DNA of 64,000 nucleotides from Blasia pusilla (taxonomy: Eukaryota; Marchantiophyta; Marchantiopsida; Blasiales): positions 4,402,001 to 4,466,000 of the forward strand of contig CM114275.1 in the NCBI GenBank assembly GCA_050084515.1, given 5' to 3'. A program made the position numbers and the translations under genes. The notes under the pieces were generated by a model. The model was not told the DNA's origin, made no database searches, and saw only the letters and a list, made by a program, of their open reading frames with translations. Shown in pieces: positions 1 to 12,080 of the stretch. Position 1 is the first letter of the stretch. Every line of letters begins with the position of its first letter.

Positions 1-1436
1 TTCGCACAATCGATTTGCAAAGTAGGCATTCTGTATCCATGGCACCTGAAACATCTTGCGTGCCACAACTTGCAGGTACGTAGAGTCTCTGCCGTAGAAT
101 TTCCAGGACGATGCTGGATTCACCTGAGAGTCTATAGTTTCTGCCGCTTGCATGTTTTCACTTCTGCACTCGATTGGAGGCATGCGCTTGTAGACTCATG
201 AGCCTGGAACGGTCAACCCGTCTGGATGCATAGTACTACCGACTTCAAATCATGAGCTCTATCATTTTCGTTTCTCTTTCTCCATTCCACGTTTGCTAAC
301 CTTTACATCTTGACAAGGTTCTATGATGATGCGTAGGCTTCTGTTGGATTGAATTCTAAGAAAAGGCCTCGAGCAGCCTAGCTAAGTGTGAACTTCACAG
401 CTGCAAGGAGTTTTTAGAAGCGAGTATCAAAGTTTTTTCCAAATTGCTTGAATTTCAAACTATGAGAAGGAAATGTTATTTTCATTACGTTGGCACTGAC
501 CTAAAAACTTTGTGGGGGGCACGAACGAAGTCCAATGGAAATATGCCCACGAACGAAGGAAATGTTATTTTCATTACGTTGGCACTGACCTAAAAACTTT
601 GTGGGGGGCACGAACGAATGAGGCGTTTCATCCATTGGCCTAGAACATTTCAAAGCAATTGGAATGTTTATTTGATTGTAAGAGCCAGCTAGCGGGAAAT
701 AAAAAAGGGTTTAATATTCCATGAAGGGACTAATATGGGCATACAAATTTAAGTTTTCTTCCTAAAAATTTTCTTCCTAAACCCTAAATTTTTTTCCCAA
801 ATATGTGTTTGCAAGTCAAGAAGGCATTCTCTAATGTTATAGATATGTTAATAGCCACCACCAGCGGAAATAAAATCTAGAAAAGAAATCACAAAATGAG
901 AGGAAAAACCCATCACAAGAGAGCTATGAAATTGACATCGAAGAAGGATACTTCAATGAGAAATAGTAAAAATTGTGTTTTGCACATGGGAGAATATCAT
1001 TCCCCGTGGTAATTTCATTCCTCGATTAACAAGTTTCAAGAAGATTCTTGATTTTTTCAAAAAAATGTCTTTAATCGCATAGATTGCATTTCTTAATTTA
1101 AATTAAAAAATCTCTTCGAACATGCAATTGTTGAGAAAGAAGGTCAATTTAACAAATTAAAAGCCTTTCTTACATATTCAAGGTCCACTCCTCATAAACT
1201 TTGGCAAAAGAAAAGCAAACTTCAAAGGTAGAGGAAACTCCCATAATGAAGGTGTCTGATTAGAACACCAATTTCGATAGATTTGGTACTTTAGAAAATA
1301 TTTTGTTTTCATATCAATATTTATGGATATTAGAATTGTGTGAGCTTCTGGATTGGTGTTGTTACCATGAATTGTTGTCATTAAGTTTCAACTATTGTTA
1401 CTACATAATTTACTCCAAACAAGGATCACATGTAGA
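1..1436. other. Gene-free AT-rich DNA
   Basis: No coding region or RNA gene is recognised. Open frames are short and show no motif. The only structure seen is the 64-bp duplication annotated separately. Confidence 0.5.
466..618. repeat. 64-bp perfect direct repeat
   Basis: Positions 466-529 and 555-618 are identical over 64 bp and are separated by 25 bp. The shared end motif CACGAACGAA also occurs in the spacer. This looks like a recent local duplication. Confidence 0.9.
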
Positions 1437-1643
1437 GTTTAGGGTAAGTGGCTTAGCTTTAGGGCCTAGGGTTTAGGGTCTATAAGATATGAGATTTAGG
1501 ACTCACGGTGTATACCTTAGGATTTAGGATTTAGTATCATTTAGGGGCGTATGGGTTAGGGTTTCGGATCCTCGTCTAGGATGTATGAATTAATAGGATA
1601 TAAGGTGTAAAATATTTGACTTAGGGTTTAGGATTGAGGGTAT
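1437..1643. repeat. Degenerate telomere-like TTTAGGG tract
   Basis: Several TTTAGGG, TTAGGG or near matches (GTTTAGGG, CTTAGGGTTTAGG) are scattered over about 200 bp among diverged units. TTTAGGG is the usual plant telomere repeat. The tract is too broken to be a functional telomere and may be an interstitial relic. Confidence 0.5.
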
Positions 1644-2219
1644 ATGAAGGATGTATGGTTTGGGAGCTACTATATATGATTTAGTAAATCTGGTTTTCAT
1701 ATAATGTCCAAATAGAGGTATATATAAATTATGAATGGATTTAAGCTTTTGGCTTGAAATTTTTGATTAGTACATTTTGTAGTAAGTTTTAGCTTTAGAT
1801 AATCATATGTAATATTATTGATTATTAATTCTACTTTTAATGTTTGAAGAAAAATATCCCATTCAATTATTGTTATGTGTGCCTATGATTTCATGCAACT
1901 TGAAGGTAGATCCTAAAAAAGAAAATTTTAGGCCTAACATGGATTCAAAAAATTTAAGCTTATACACAATTATTGGTTCCATAAGCTCATGAGATATTTG
2001 TAGCTATAATTTAAATAAAATTAAATTTACATTTAATGTCGTCGAAGAAATTACGAATCGTCCATTACATTGAGTATACAAAGAAACTATAGTTACATTT
2101 AAGTTCAAGTATAATGTTACGAAGACAGTTTATTAAATAAAGTGGTAATTCACAATAACGTAATATTAAATTATAATAGAGATTGAGTAATAGTGTTGAA
2201 CTCAATCTTATAGTACTAG

Positions 2220-2425
2220 CACTAGAAGAAAAACAACATTTTTTTGTGATTCAAGCTTGCTTGACTCATACATTTATGTGACTAGATGATGACTCATAAA
2301 CAAATAGAATAACTCACTTAGTCTTCATGTGGATTTATAGTCATAGTGAGTTACAAGCTAGTGATAGAATATGACTCAGGAGTCATAAGAACTTGAAAAT
2401 CAGAAATGGCTCACTTGAATCATAA
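2220..2425. mobile_element. CACTA-like transposon end with TGACTC repeats
   Basis: At 2220 the sequence reads CACTAGAAGAAAAAC, which resembles the terminal inverted repeat of En/Spm (CACTA) elements. The next 200 bp contain many copies of TGACTC, GAGTCA and close variants in both orientations, like CACTA subterminal repeats. Similar clusters occur at 38.04-38.79 kb and 43.81-44.02 kb. No matching right end is seen nearby, so this is probably a truncated end. Confidence 0.45.
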
Positions 2426-2535
2426 AATGTTTGACACGCTGACATGTTGATGTGACACTTTTTATCTTAAGTATGTGAGCGTCTATACTGACCTAAGTAT
2501 TGGAAATCTAAGCTAAGCCCTCCAAGCCTACGAGT

Positions 2536-2926
<391 letters not shown>

Positions 2927-3308
2927 GTTTGAAATGTGGAGAGTGAGCATCGACTTTGGCAAGAAGACTCCAATGCAAGGTTTGGTGATCTAAGCAGAGG
3001 TTTGACTAGGGTTGGCCAGAACTAAACCAGAATTTGGTTTGCTATGATTTTATCAAAAACATGTCCTTTTTACATTTTTACATCTATCTCAACCAAATCC
3101 AGATAGTTTGGTATCTATTCATGCAATCCAATAGCATGAAGTCGAGTGCTTTGCTCTCTTGTTCTAGATCTCTTAGTTTCAAGAGTTTACAAGATTTTTC
3201 TTTTCAAATAACCATTGAGTTTAGGAAAGATGTATCTTGATATGTTTGACATACATGCACGAAGGCTAAAGAAGGTACAGAGTTTTTTTTTTTAATTCCG
3301 GAATAGGA

Positions 3309-3659
3309 GTGAATGCAAGTTGGTGGATGTATATGGCAGAGAGTAAAGCACATATTCAGAGACTCGTGGGAAAACATAAAATATCCATTAAAATATGGGC
3401 TAAAGTTGAGGAGCAGGTAGAACTAGAACAAATCGACCAAATAGAAGCCAATATAAAGAAGATTGAAGAGGAAAGAGCAAGTTTTTACATTCAATGTGCT
3501 ATCATTGACAAAGAAGAGAGAGTAGCGGTTTCGACTGAATGTGAGATCCTACCTGAATGGCAAGACATTGAATGGAAAGCCATATGTATAGCTCACGATA
3601 AGAAGAACAAGCATGAGGAATGGTGGCATCATAGTATTAAGCACTCGTCTCCCAAATGA
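3309..3659 (+). CDS. Unrecognised 116-residue open frame
   Basis: This ATG-started open frame is rich in Glu, Lys and Ile, with an acidic, probably helical middle (around residues 35-60) that could form a coiled coil, and Trp-rich ends. I do not recognise a family. It lies between microsatellite DNA and LTR fragments and may be a transposon remnant or a chance frame. No splice context or neighbour supports it as a host gene. Confidence 0.2.
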   Translation: MNASWWMYMAESKAHIQRLVGKHKISIKIWAKVEEQVELEQIDQIEANIKKIEEERASFYIQCAIIDKEERVAVSTECEILPEWQDIEWKAICIAHDKKNKHEEWWHHSIKHSSPK

Positions 3660-3922
3660 GAAGAGTTTATTGGTAGACACTTCTTGACTCTACTAAATTT
3701 TTCTAGATATTTGAAGATGCACTAATTCATCATGATATATAGATAAGCTGATTGGTCTAAATTGCACAACATCCAATGTGTTTATTTCATACCAAGTGTG
3801 TCTAACTTGGGTTTACACATGCTCTTCTCTATGTACAAGTGGCTTGTTGTAGTAGGGGTTGAAAACATTCCTTCTTGCGAGAAGAAAAAGACTAATCCTA
3901 CAGATACTCTTAAAGTTGAAGC

Positions 3923-4042
3923 ATTTTCCTTCGTTTCGGCTCATTTGGACCCATATGGAGGAACTTACTATTTCGGGTAAGTTACCATTGTGGTATAGTT
4001 TACTGTTCACTTTGGAAAGTGGCCCTTGATCCGCTATATCAA
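3923..4042 (+). repeat. Diverged LTR fragment
   Basis: About 120 bp align with the interior of the LTR of the nearby gypsy element (compare 4369-4484). Shared blocks include CGTTTTGGCTCATTTGGA-like, AGGAACTTACTATTT and GTGGCCCTTGA. It is more diverged than the other copies and marks an older insertion of the same or a sister family. Confidence 0.65.
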
Positions 4043-4242
4043 CATTGCACAAGTTTTATCAAGAGAAAAGTTATTAGAGAATTTATAAATAGCGCACGGT
4101 AATCGAGAAAATTTGTTTATAATTTTATTGATAGTTGATTGTGAGACTCCCTCTAATCCTAATTTTCCGCCCTCTTTATTAACAAACTCTTGTATATACT
4201 TGTGCAACAAAAATTGAGGAAGCCAAATAAGTTCCTCTCTTC

Positions 4243-4755
4243 TATCACGTCTTTTATGATAGATCGGTGAGATCTAGTAGAGCGTCTTTGTGAGTAGTGG
4301 AGGACAGGCTCAATAGGTCAAGGATGAACTGCTGAGGCCCTGGAAAACTTGAGAGAGAAGGTTTCCCCTTCGTTTTGGCTCATTTGGAGCCATATTGAGG
4401 AACTTACTATTTTAGATAAGTACCATTTTGATGATATGATCAACTTTCTATTTTTGGCAAGTGGCCCTTGACCTCCTACATCAGGTCAAGAGTCAAGGAG
4501 GTGACTTGGGAGAATAGGTTACCATGGAGAGAGCTTGGGTGAGGGGAGGGGTATACCTCAAGGAGAGAGAGCTTGAGAGCTCATTCTCTCTTTGTTGAAC
4601 CTCTTGGCATTAGGCGGCGGAGCTATGGTCCCTTACCTTGTGAGTGTAACCCAAGCCTCTCATTAGGAGAGTGGGTTTGGTTTGACATGAGAGAGAGTGC
4701 ACACCTTTGAGAGCTATGGTGTGAAATGGTATAGAGAGAGATTGGATCTTACTTT
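4243..4755 (+). repeat. 5' LTR, right part missing
   Basis: This region is closely similar to 13372-13884 over about 510 bp, including the block from TTTAGATAAGTACCATTTTGA to the closing GGATCTTACTTTA. The expected TG start is TA here. After 4755 the sequence departs from the full-length LTR, so the terminal 130 bp and probably the primer binding site are gone. Confidence 0.85.
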
Positions 4756-6718
4756 ACAAAGAGAGAATGAGAGAGCTTCCTGGGGGGAGCTCACTGTTCA
4801 CTCTCTGTTTTTGTAGGTTGGGGACCGTGTTCCCCATTCAGCGGCTCATGGGAGTGCTCACCATAGCAAGGGCTGCTTTGATTGTTCTTTGCATTTGCCG
4901 ATTTTTCGTGTGGAAGAGTGGCGTGCGGAAGCGCTGCCCAATTTCTGATAGGGATCGATTATGAGGGCGGGTTGCCCCATGTCGGTGCTCTCTGGATGTA
5001 GCTTGGTGATTTGTATTTATGTCGGTTTTACATTTTTTTTGGGAGAAACCAGCGCGGAAGCGCTGCCGAATTTTGTGTAGGAGAAAGAGACATTGGGCTT
5101 TACAACAATCCCTGTCAGTTTTTACTCGAATTTCCAATTCCAAATATTTTTTGACGCCATTGTAGATCGTAAAGATGTGCACTTTGTGCAACAAACAGTG
5201 CGCAATTTGGAGTTGTGAATAAAATGTTATGGTCAATCTTGAAAAACTGCCATTGCTAGGCGATTTTTAGGGTTAAATTGTTCAAACCCTGAACCAGCCG
5301 CCACGCCGGCGGGGGCCGTCGCTGTCATAGTCACCGTCACCGGTCAACAGTCAAAGGTCAACCATCACCGTCAAAGGTCAACCGTCACCATCAACGGTCA
5401 ACCGTCACCGTCAATGGTCCACCGGCCACCATCTGCTGTTGCCGTTGCCTAGTGTTGCTCGGAGCTGCATTCGGCTGTTGTCCACCCTTTGATTACCATT
5501 GCCGCTATTAGGAAGTGGAGGGTCTTCCATGACCACCGATAATTCTCTGACTTGCGCCGCCACCACTTACTTTGGTTGGGTCGCCACCGTCATCGCAGTT
5601 TCGTCATCAACCAGTGATGGTAGAGGACCTCCGGTTATGGTGTTTGAGTTTTGATTTCATGCTGCTATGTTGTGATTGGTAGCCGCTCGACGACAATCGA
5701 GTACCGTGCCGTAACGCCCGTAGCCGCAACGCGTCGCCAATTTCCGCGTCGTGCCGCTCGTGGCCGTACCGCACCGTCTCGATCGCGAAGCTACACTGTC
5801 ATTGTAGAGCAGAGTGTGGGTTTATTGTTGATTGAGGAGGGTATGCAATCGAGTGTCGCATCCCACCATCGAGGGCCAAGCCGTTCGTAGCCGTTCCGTG
5901 CCTCCTGCAACGCCGCACCGTTCCGCGGAGAAGTTGTCTCCACGACCGAGTTGGGGTTGAGATTTGCAATTGCTGAGGAGCGATATCAATATGTGTTCAG
6001 GTTACCCATTCTGGTCATTTACCCTACACGTGTGAGGGAGTCTAGGATTTGGTTAGTTTATTTGGGGATATTGGGTGTGTGGATGCTAAGAGCATCATTT
6101 ATATATGTGGTTTAGGGGACATAGACCTGTGTGGGATGCCTAGAGTTGAGGGTAGGTTGTCGATGAGATGATAGCCTCGTCGATTTGCCGCACCACGCCG
6201 CTTGTTGCTGCACGTTACACGTCTCGGGGAGGGAGAGTGTAGATCGAGTGCTGCATGTTTAGGATGAGTGATTTAGGGATTACTCACAAGGTTGAGAGTG
6301 ATCGTGTGAGAGGGGCACGAGGGCCATCACGGCATCCTTTCAGGATTTTGAGAGGCGAGGTAGTGGATCTGAGAGTAGCTCTGGAGGGTTTATCCGGAGT
6401 GGTGGGAGGTTTCAAGGGTCTCCACATGAGAGACCACCTCGATCTCCTCCTGTGTCATCTTCAGACGAGGGGGAGCATGTAGAGGAGTTTGTGAGCACAT
6501 CGCCACACATTGGGAGTGGTCCTACTAGTTGAGCGTACGAGATGGACGATCGGGTTAGAGGACCGCGTAGGTTTTCAGATGCACTAGGCATGATTTAGTT
6601 GCACGATTTCATAGTAGAGTTTAGGAGTTCCTGCAACTCCCAGCAGGCCAAAAACTCTAGAGAGTTCAACCCGTTTACAGCATGGAACGGTATATTCTAG
6701 CATTTAGAGGGGGCGCCC
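4756..6718 (+). other. Retrotransposon leader / untranslated region
   Basis: No coherent protein is seen between the 5' LTR and gag. The first half is GC-rich and holds a GTCA-rich minisatellite. From about 5985 on, it aligns with the minus-strand relic (about 37.44-37.75 kb), so this is genuine element sequence and not an insertion. Confidence 0.6.
5329..5425. repeat. GTCA-rich minisatellite
   Basis: About five imperfect copies of a unit near 20 bp, of the type ACCGTCACCGTCAAAGGTCA, lie in the leader of the retrotransposon. Confidence 0.75.
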
Positions 6719-7740
6719 ATGGACGATTACCATGAGTTCTCCCAGAGATATGCACATGAGATCGAGGCGTGGAGGCTCTACTATGACCCACATTATGTGT
6801 CATGGACGGAGCCATTCCCAGATGAGGAGAAGGAGTCAGAAGAGGCTACTTCCTCTTCCACTAGTGACGTTTTAGGAGGGATCACTCGACGGGAGCAGTT
6901 GCACCGTCTAGTCGGGTTCGTCCCAAGTTCAACCTTGTGGTTGAGTTCTTTGTTGAGTTGAGGGCAAGCTACCAGGGGGTATGGACGGAGAAGTTGCGGA
7001 GCATCCACGACTTCCAGAGGCGCGTGAGTGAGAGTTTGTGTGAGGCTTACACTCGCTTGCGCCAGTTGAACAACCTCACTCAGGGGGTGATAGAGGCTCA
7101 GGCTATCCTGTCATGGTATGCGATGTTGGACCGGACCTTTCGGACACGCTTGCGGGAAGGGGTGCTTCTTATGAACACCTCCCCTACGTTGAGAGATGTT
7201 CTTAGGACGCCGAGAACATTGAGCACAACATGGCGTAGGAGAGTATAGCCACCATGGGTTCTGGGCGAGACCAGTCACGATTGTCTGCACTACCTGTGCA
7301 GCAACGTGGACTCCGAGATAGGTCGATTGTGGCACCACAAGCTTAAGGAGGATACCGGGAGGCCGTGCCATAGAGACCTGCGCCTTCATATGTGGCTCAA
7401 CAGCAGCCGCCTACTATTACTTGTTGGTCATGTGGTGGATCCCATAATCAACGCGATTGCACTCGTCAGGGTCATGGACGTGTGCCTCAGCATGGAGGAG
7501 GAGATGGTACTGCACCAGGAGGTTATCAGTGTGACTATTGTCAGAGGTATGGTCATACACGCGCCAGATGTTTCAGTTTACATCCTGAGTTACGTCCGGA
7601 CCGAGGGCCAGAGAAGGCACCAGAGCGAGTAGCCGGTCCGGGTGGGCTAGAAATCGTGCACGAGGTGGTTCCGTTGGGGGACGAGGAGATGGAGTTGCCC
7701 GTGGAGGAGGTAGAGTCCTACCACCTAGATGCGTCGAGGG
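6719..7740 (+). pseudogene. Retrotransposon gag with two CCHC zinc knuckles
   Basis: Gag is the structural nucleocapsid protein of the element. The N-terminal part begins near 6719 (MDDYHEFSQRY). The core gag fold follows in another frame from 6937, with ELRASYQGVW, DFQRRVSESLCEAYTRLRQL and later FRTRLREG. Two zinc knuckles are encoded near 7419-7580: CWSCGGSHNQRDC (a spacing variant) and CDYCQRYGHTRARC (C-x2-C-x4-H-x4-C). At least two frameshifts break the reading frame. The minus-strand relic has a collinear gag with both knuckles (36110-36439). Confidence 0.85.
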
Positions 7741-8900
7741 AGATGCCGGGCGTGAGGCTAGGATGGTTGCTCAGATACATCACCTACAGGAGCAAATTGC
7801 CACTATGGCATTGAGATTACCCGATACCGGATCCGTGGCATCGACATCATATGGAGCACCCAAAGATATGGAGGATCTTGGTTGGATGTGCAGGGTTGCC
7901 CAGATGGAGGCAACCGTAGTTGTGACGCGTGGAGCAACGGTAGAGTTGGATCCAAAGCGAGGGGAAGCCAAGAAATAGACTAGGCTTCCTCACTCTTTCA
8001 CGTTGTCCGAGGCAATGAGGACCCCATCGATGGGTCCTGATCAGAGTTCCTGGAGAGTTGGTGACGTTGGTGGTGTGCAGGCATAGAGGGCGATGGGAGA
8101 AGCTAGTGCGACGACTCCTATTGTTGATGCTCAGGAGGGGCATGTGTCAAGCACGTTGTTGGGGGTGGCCACCATTGTGTACCGCGCTCCTTTATTTTCC
8201 GCTTCCGATGTTATGACATTGGGGGGTACGCTCGACGAAGTTTTTCGGCTGGCCGCTACGCTATGTCAGCGTGGAGTTGGAGTTCTTGCATCACGTGTAG
8301 TGGTGATTGTAGAGGAGGTGATGGACCTGCCCTTGGAGGGGATGCTCTGGCCGTCCACGTTAGATTCATGGCAGGGTGCGGCTACTAGGATGGCGGAGAT
8401 GCCCGCTAGACCTGCGATAGAGCGTGCTATGGCTTCTTCTGGTGTTGTGTTGTTGGATAACCGAGTAGAGGTCTTCCAGTTGGTGAGTCCCGGAGGTAGT
8501 GCTTTTAGTCCGCATCGCGTCTTGTTGGATTCAGGAGCGCAACCCCTGATGTTGGGGAAAGCGTCATTCAGAGGATTGGGCTTGACGAGAGCCGTTGTGG
8601 AACGTTGTCCATTCCGGATACAGACATCCTTGGGTGGAGCGAGTACCACACAGTATATCATGCGACAGGAGGTCGTGGTGAGGATTCGCCCGGGACATCC
8701 TATAGATGAGTCCGTGGTGCGAGCCAAGGCGATAGTGACTGATGCAGAGTCCTACGACGTCTTGGTTGGTGGAGCAGTGTCATACCCAATGGGGTTTTCC
8801 CTGGATTACTAGGAAGAGTTAGCATCCTACAGACCAGGATAGTAGTCAAGTGATGGGCGCCTTTGCTCATTACCCGTTCGATTCACATGTGCAGTGATCA
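7741..8900 (+). pseudogene. Retroviral-type aspartic protease region
   Basis: This frame continues from a linker and carries the protease, which cleaves the polyprotein. The active-site motif is RVLLDSGAQPLMLG at about 8513-8554. The conserved C-terminal part reads SYDVLVGGAVSYPMGFSLDY and ends at a TAG (8810-8812) where Trp would fit. Translation in the same frame runs on past this stop and others into the methyltransferase, so protease and methyltransferase were one open frame. The minus-strand relic has Asn in place of the catalytic Asp. Confidence 0.82.
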
Positions 8901-8917
8901 AGCAACGGCCATGAGAG

Positions 8918-10201
8918 ATGGCGACCTTAGCAGCATTTAGCAGTGCCATCACTTGGCCTAGTGATTTGATTGAGGGACATGTCCATGCAGAGGATACTTC
9001 CGTTCTTGACATTTCTATGAAGAGGAGTGTTATGGTAGCCGCATCATTCTGTGGAGGAGAGGTGCCGCTGTGGGGCTCGACTGAGGAGCTTTGACGATTG
9101 GCAGATGAGCACGTGCAAACCGCGTGGAGCGAGGCGTTTGCACCAGAGCATGACGGGTGTGAGGAACCCGAGGTAGCAGGGAGTGCTACGATGACACCCT
9201 TGGATACCACCATACCCATTGTGTGGTGTACCCCGGAGGAGGGTATTCGAGTGTTAGATCTCTTTGGAGGGATTAGCACCGGGTTAGCTGCTGTTTTGCA
9301 GGCATAAGTGCGAGTACAACAGTACTTGTATATGGAGAGTGATGATGTTGCGAGGCGCGTCTCACTACAACATGTGGCGCAGTTACGCCTACATTTTCCC
9401 AACTTATTGTTTGCGTCCATGATCTGAGGGGATACGAGGAGTTCCCTCGAGGATATTTCGTTGTTGGGGGCGCAGGACTTAGAGCGGGTAAGGACCATTG
9501 ATTTGGTCATTTATGGTTGGCCATGTCAGGGCCAATCGAGTGCTAGACGAGGCAGCGGGTTGGCTGATACTCAGTTCAGGTTCTTTTGGGAGATGTTGAG
9601 GGTCTTACGGTAGTTACAAGAGCACCAATCTCGTTCTCCAGCCTACATTTTGGAGAATGTGCCCATCTTAGGAGACTCCAGGTCACGAGTGGTGACGAGT
9701 GCTCATGAGGTGCATGCCTGGATCGGCCCAGCAGTGTTCTTGGATGCGGCGAGTGTAGGTTCTAGAGCCCATTGCCCGCGTCTATGGTGGACCAACTTGG
9801 TGCCCCATGCGGTGTTACGGAGGGGGTATGCGAGAGTGGAGCGCCCCTCCCATTTGTTAGTGAATTCCACTCTAGATCTAGGTCGGCGATCACAAGCAAT
9901 GAGGCACGATGATCAACCACCATTGACTGTGGTCAATAGGGTAGGCAGGTTGTGGGCAGCCTTTCCCACGTTTGTGAGTTTTCCCGCTTCCTATGCATAC
10001 AAGGAGGCCGGTCCTGGCTTGGTTTGGGATGACCAGGTCAGAGGTTGGTGGAGCCCAACGCCAACGAGAGAGAGCAGGCGATGGGATTTCCCCCATGAGT
10101 GACGGTAGTCCCGTCAGTATCAGAGGCATCACGATGCCATGTCTTGGATCAGGCGATGGACCTGAACTGCTTGACATGGATCTTCAGCTTGGGAGTGGCT
10201 G
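8918..10201 (+). pseudogene. C5-cytosine DNA methyltransferase domain inside the retrotransposon pol
   Basis: Enzymes of this family move a methyl group from S-adenosylmethionine to C5 of cytosine in DNA. Visible motifs, in order: I, VLDLFGG (9251-9271); II, an acidic site in YMESDDVARR (near 9332); IV, WPCQGQSSA with the catalytic Cys codon at 9524-9526; VI, YILENVP with ENV at 9653-9661; VIII-like, SRAHCPRLWWTNL near 9763-9800; X, LDQAMDLNCLTWI near 10143-10181, reached after a +1 or -1 slip around 10035-10065. The canonical motif order excludes plant DRM enzymes, which are circularly permuted. PCQ resembles Dnmt1-like and bacterial enzymes. Motif VIII has no bacterial-type QxRxR. The 5' part shares the protease frame and the 3' part shares the RT frame. 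Stops at 9092, 9305, 9426 and 9613 make it non-functional. Confidence 0.9.
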
Positions 10202-10530
10202 AGCAACGTCGGATGAGATCGCGACAGATCACAACGGTTGCCTTGGTGAGCCCCATGCCTACTGAGACGGTGGAGGCAATGGCTGGGGGTGAGACCCAAG
10301 GAGATCGACACACAAGGGGAGATCGAGAGAGACACCCTTGGACTTCTTGGAATGCTTTGCACGTACGCCAGGAGATGATAGCCAAAACATCGAGCGTGGT
10401 TCCGGGCACTACATGTGGAGGAGATCAGAGTTTGCAGTTGGATGTAGGAGAGCGGTTGAGTGTTATTGTTCAAGACAGGGTTGCACCATAGCAACCACCG
10501 ATATCCGCGCCGAAGAGTCGTACCGTAGTC

Positions 10531-11590
10531 ATGATGGAGACTTGGGAGCCAGATATGGGCCTTAAGTTGATAGGAGGAGAGCGGCGCCGAATACATCAGT
10601 TCCTCAGGAGTTACATGAGTTGCTTTGCGTTTAGCATGGAGGATTTGGGTACGCTGAAAGGACCGGGGATCCGCATTGAGTTGTCGAGTGATACGCCGAT
10701 CTTCCAACGACCCTACAGGTATAGTGATATGGAGAGGGCTTTGATTTAGAGTAGGAGCCAGGACTTGGTTGGAGCAGGACTAGTGGAGATGTTGCATGGG
10801 GAGTATGCATCTGCCATTGTCATACCCGCCAAGAAGGATGTGCATGGCAAGTGGACGGATATGCAGATGTGTGGGGATTACCGACCTATCAATCGGCAGA
10901 CGAAGACCGATAGGTATGCCATGCCTATCCCTGAGGAGATCTTTGATGCGATTTGTCATGCAAAGGTTTCAGTTCATTGGATTTGCAAGGCGGATACCAT
11001 CAACTGCCTATCAGATTGGAGGACAGGCAGAAGACGGCATTTTGGGGCATCGATCCTCACGGGAAGGATTGTTTGTACCAGTGGCGGTTCTTACCATTTG
11101 GGTTAAAGAACGCCCCGACTGAGTTTCAGAGGGTCATGGATAGATTCTTGGCTGGTCTGGATTTTGCTAGGTGTTATATTGATGACATCGTAGTCTTTAG
11201 CGCCACGGTTGAGGAGCATGAGCGACATCTAGAGGAGGTGTTTCGACGATTGCAATTGCATGGGCTGAAGCTACATCTAGGCAAGTGCAAGTTCTTCTAC
11301 GACGAGATTGAGTACTTGGGTCATACAATATACCCAGGGGGCCTTGGTGTTCAGCAAACCAAGGTAGAGGCTATCTCACGCATTCCACGCCCTATAGATG
11401 TGAGTTGTGTTTGCGCATTCATGGGATTGGCGAACTTCTATCGGCGGTACGTCAAGGGATCCAGTTTGATTGCAAAGCCGCTAACTTTGCTGACCAAGGT
11501 GGATCATCAGTGGCACTGGGGGGATGAGCAGGAGCGAGCATTTCAGTTGCTCAAGGACAGGTTGATGTTCACGCCCATCTTGAGGAGATC
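10531..11590 (+). pseudogene. Ty3/gypsy reverse transcriptase
   Basis: This domain copies the element RNA into DNA. Recognisable blocks are YRPINRQTKTDRYAMPIP in the first frame, then, after a frameshift near 10950, GGYHQLPIRLEDRQKTAFW, QWRFLPFGLKNAPTEFQRVM and the catalytic YIDDIVVF (codons from 11175). The following connection has YLGHTIYPGGLGVQ and FMGLANFYRRYV, both typical of Ty3/gypsy. A stop at 10747 and the frameshift inactivate it. Confidence 0.92.
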
Positions 11591-12000
11591 GATCAGGGGG
11601 CGTCCTTTCCAGTTGCACACAAATTAGAGCATGTTGGGTCTTGGAGCGGTGCTCACCCAATATGATCATGAGGGTAGAGAGTTCGTGGTGGCTTACGCTA
11701 GCCACTCGAAAAACGCTGAAGAGGCGAAGTACAGCTCGTATGAGGATGAGTGCTTGGTTGTAGTGTGGGCTGTCGCGCATTTCAGGGATTACTTATTCGG
11801 CAATCCCTTTACTATCATCACTGATCATCAACCACTAAAGTGGTTGATGGAGTCCGACAAGCTTACACGGAAGCTTGCGAGATGGGCTGTGTTGTTGGAG
11901 GAGTATGATTTTCAGGTGGTACATAGACCTGGGATGCTCAACCAGGATGCAGATGGGTTGAGTCGTAACCCATGCCCGAGTCAGCGAGATGCGACTGGAG
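11591..12000 (+). pseudogene. RNase H domain of the retrotransposon
   Basis: This domain degrades the RNA strand during reverse transcription. It follows RT directly and shows GLGAVLTQYDHEGREF, YASHSKNAEEAKYSSYEDECL and ITDHQPLKWLM, then the link VVHRPGMLNQDADGLSR. The first catalytic Asp is read as Asn (around 11622) and is followed by a TAG where Trp is expected. Both fit G-to-A changes. Confidence 0.88.
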
Positions 12001-12080
12001 CTCGATGGCATGGAGAGAGTGATGAGGAGTCAGTACACATGTCAGCCTACTTAGGCATGTTGGCTATGGAGAGCTAGAGT

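Noticed and set aside
8918-10201. Methyltransferase as a bacterial restriction-modification gene or contamination
   Set aside because: It lies in frame between eukaryotic retrotransposon protease and RT, and a second copy has the same layout, so it belongs to the element.
8918-10201. Methyltransferase as a host DRM gene fragment
   Set aside because: DRM enzymes have circularly permuted motifs. The order here is canonical, I to X.
8266-10707. Long minus-strand open frames (8266-8727, 8827-9510, 9890-10177, 10129-10707)
   Set aside because: They are antisense shadows of protease and methyltransferase coding sequence and show no motif.
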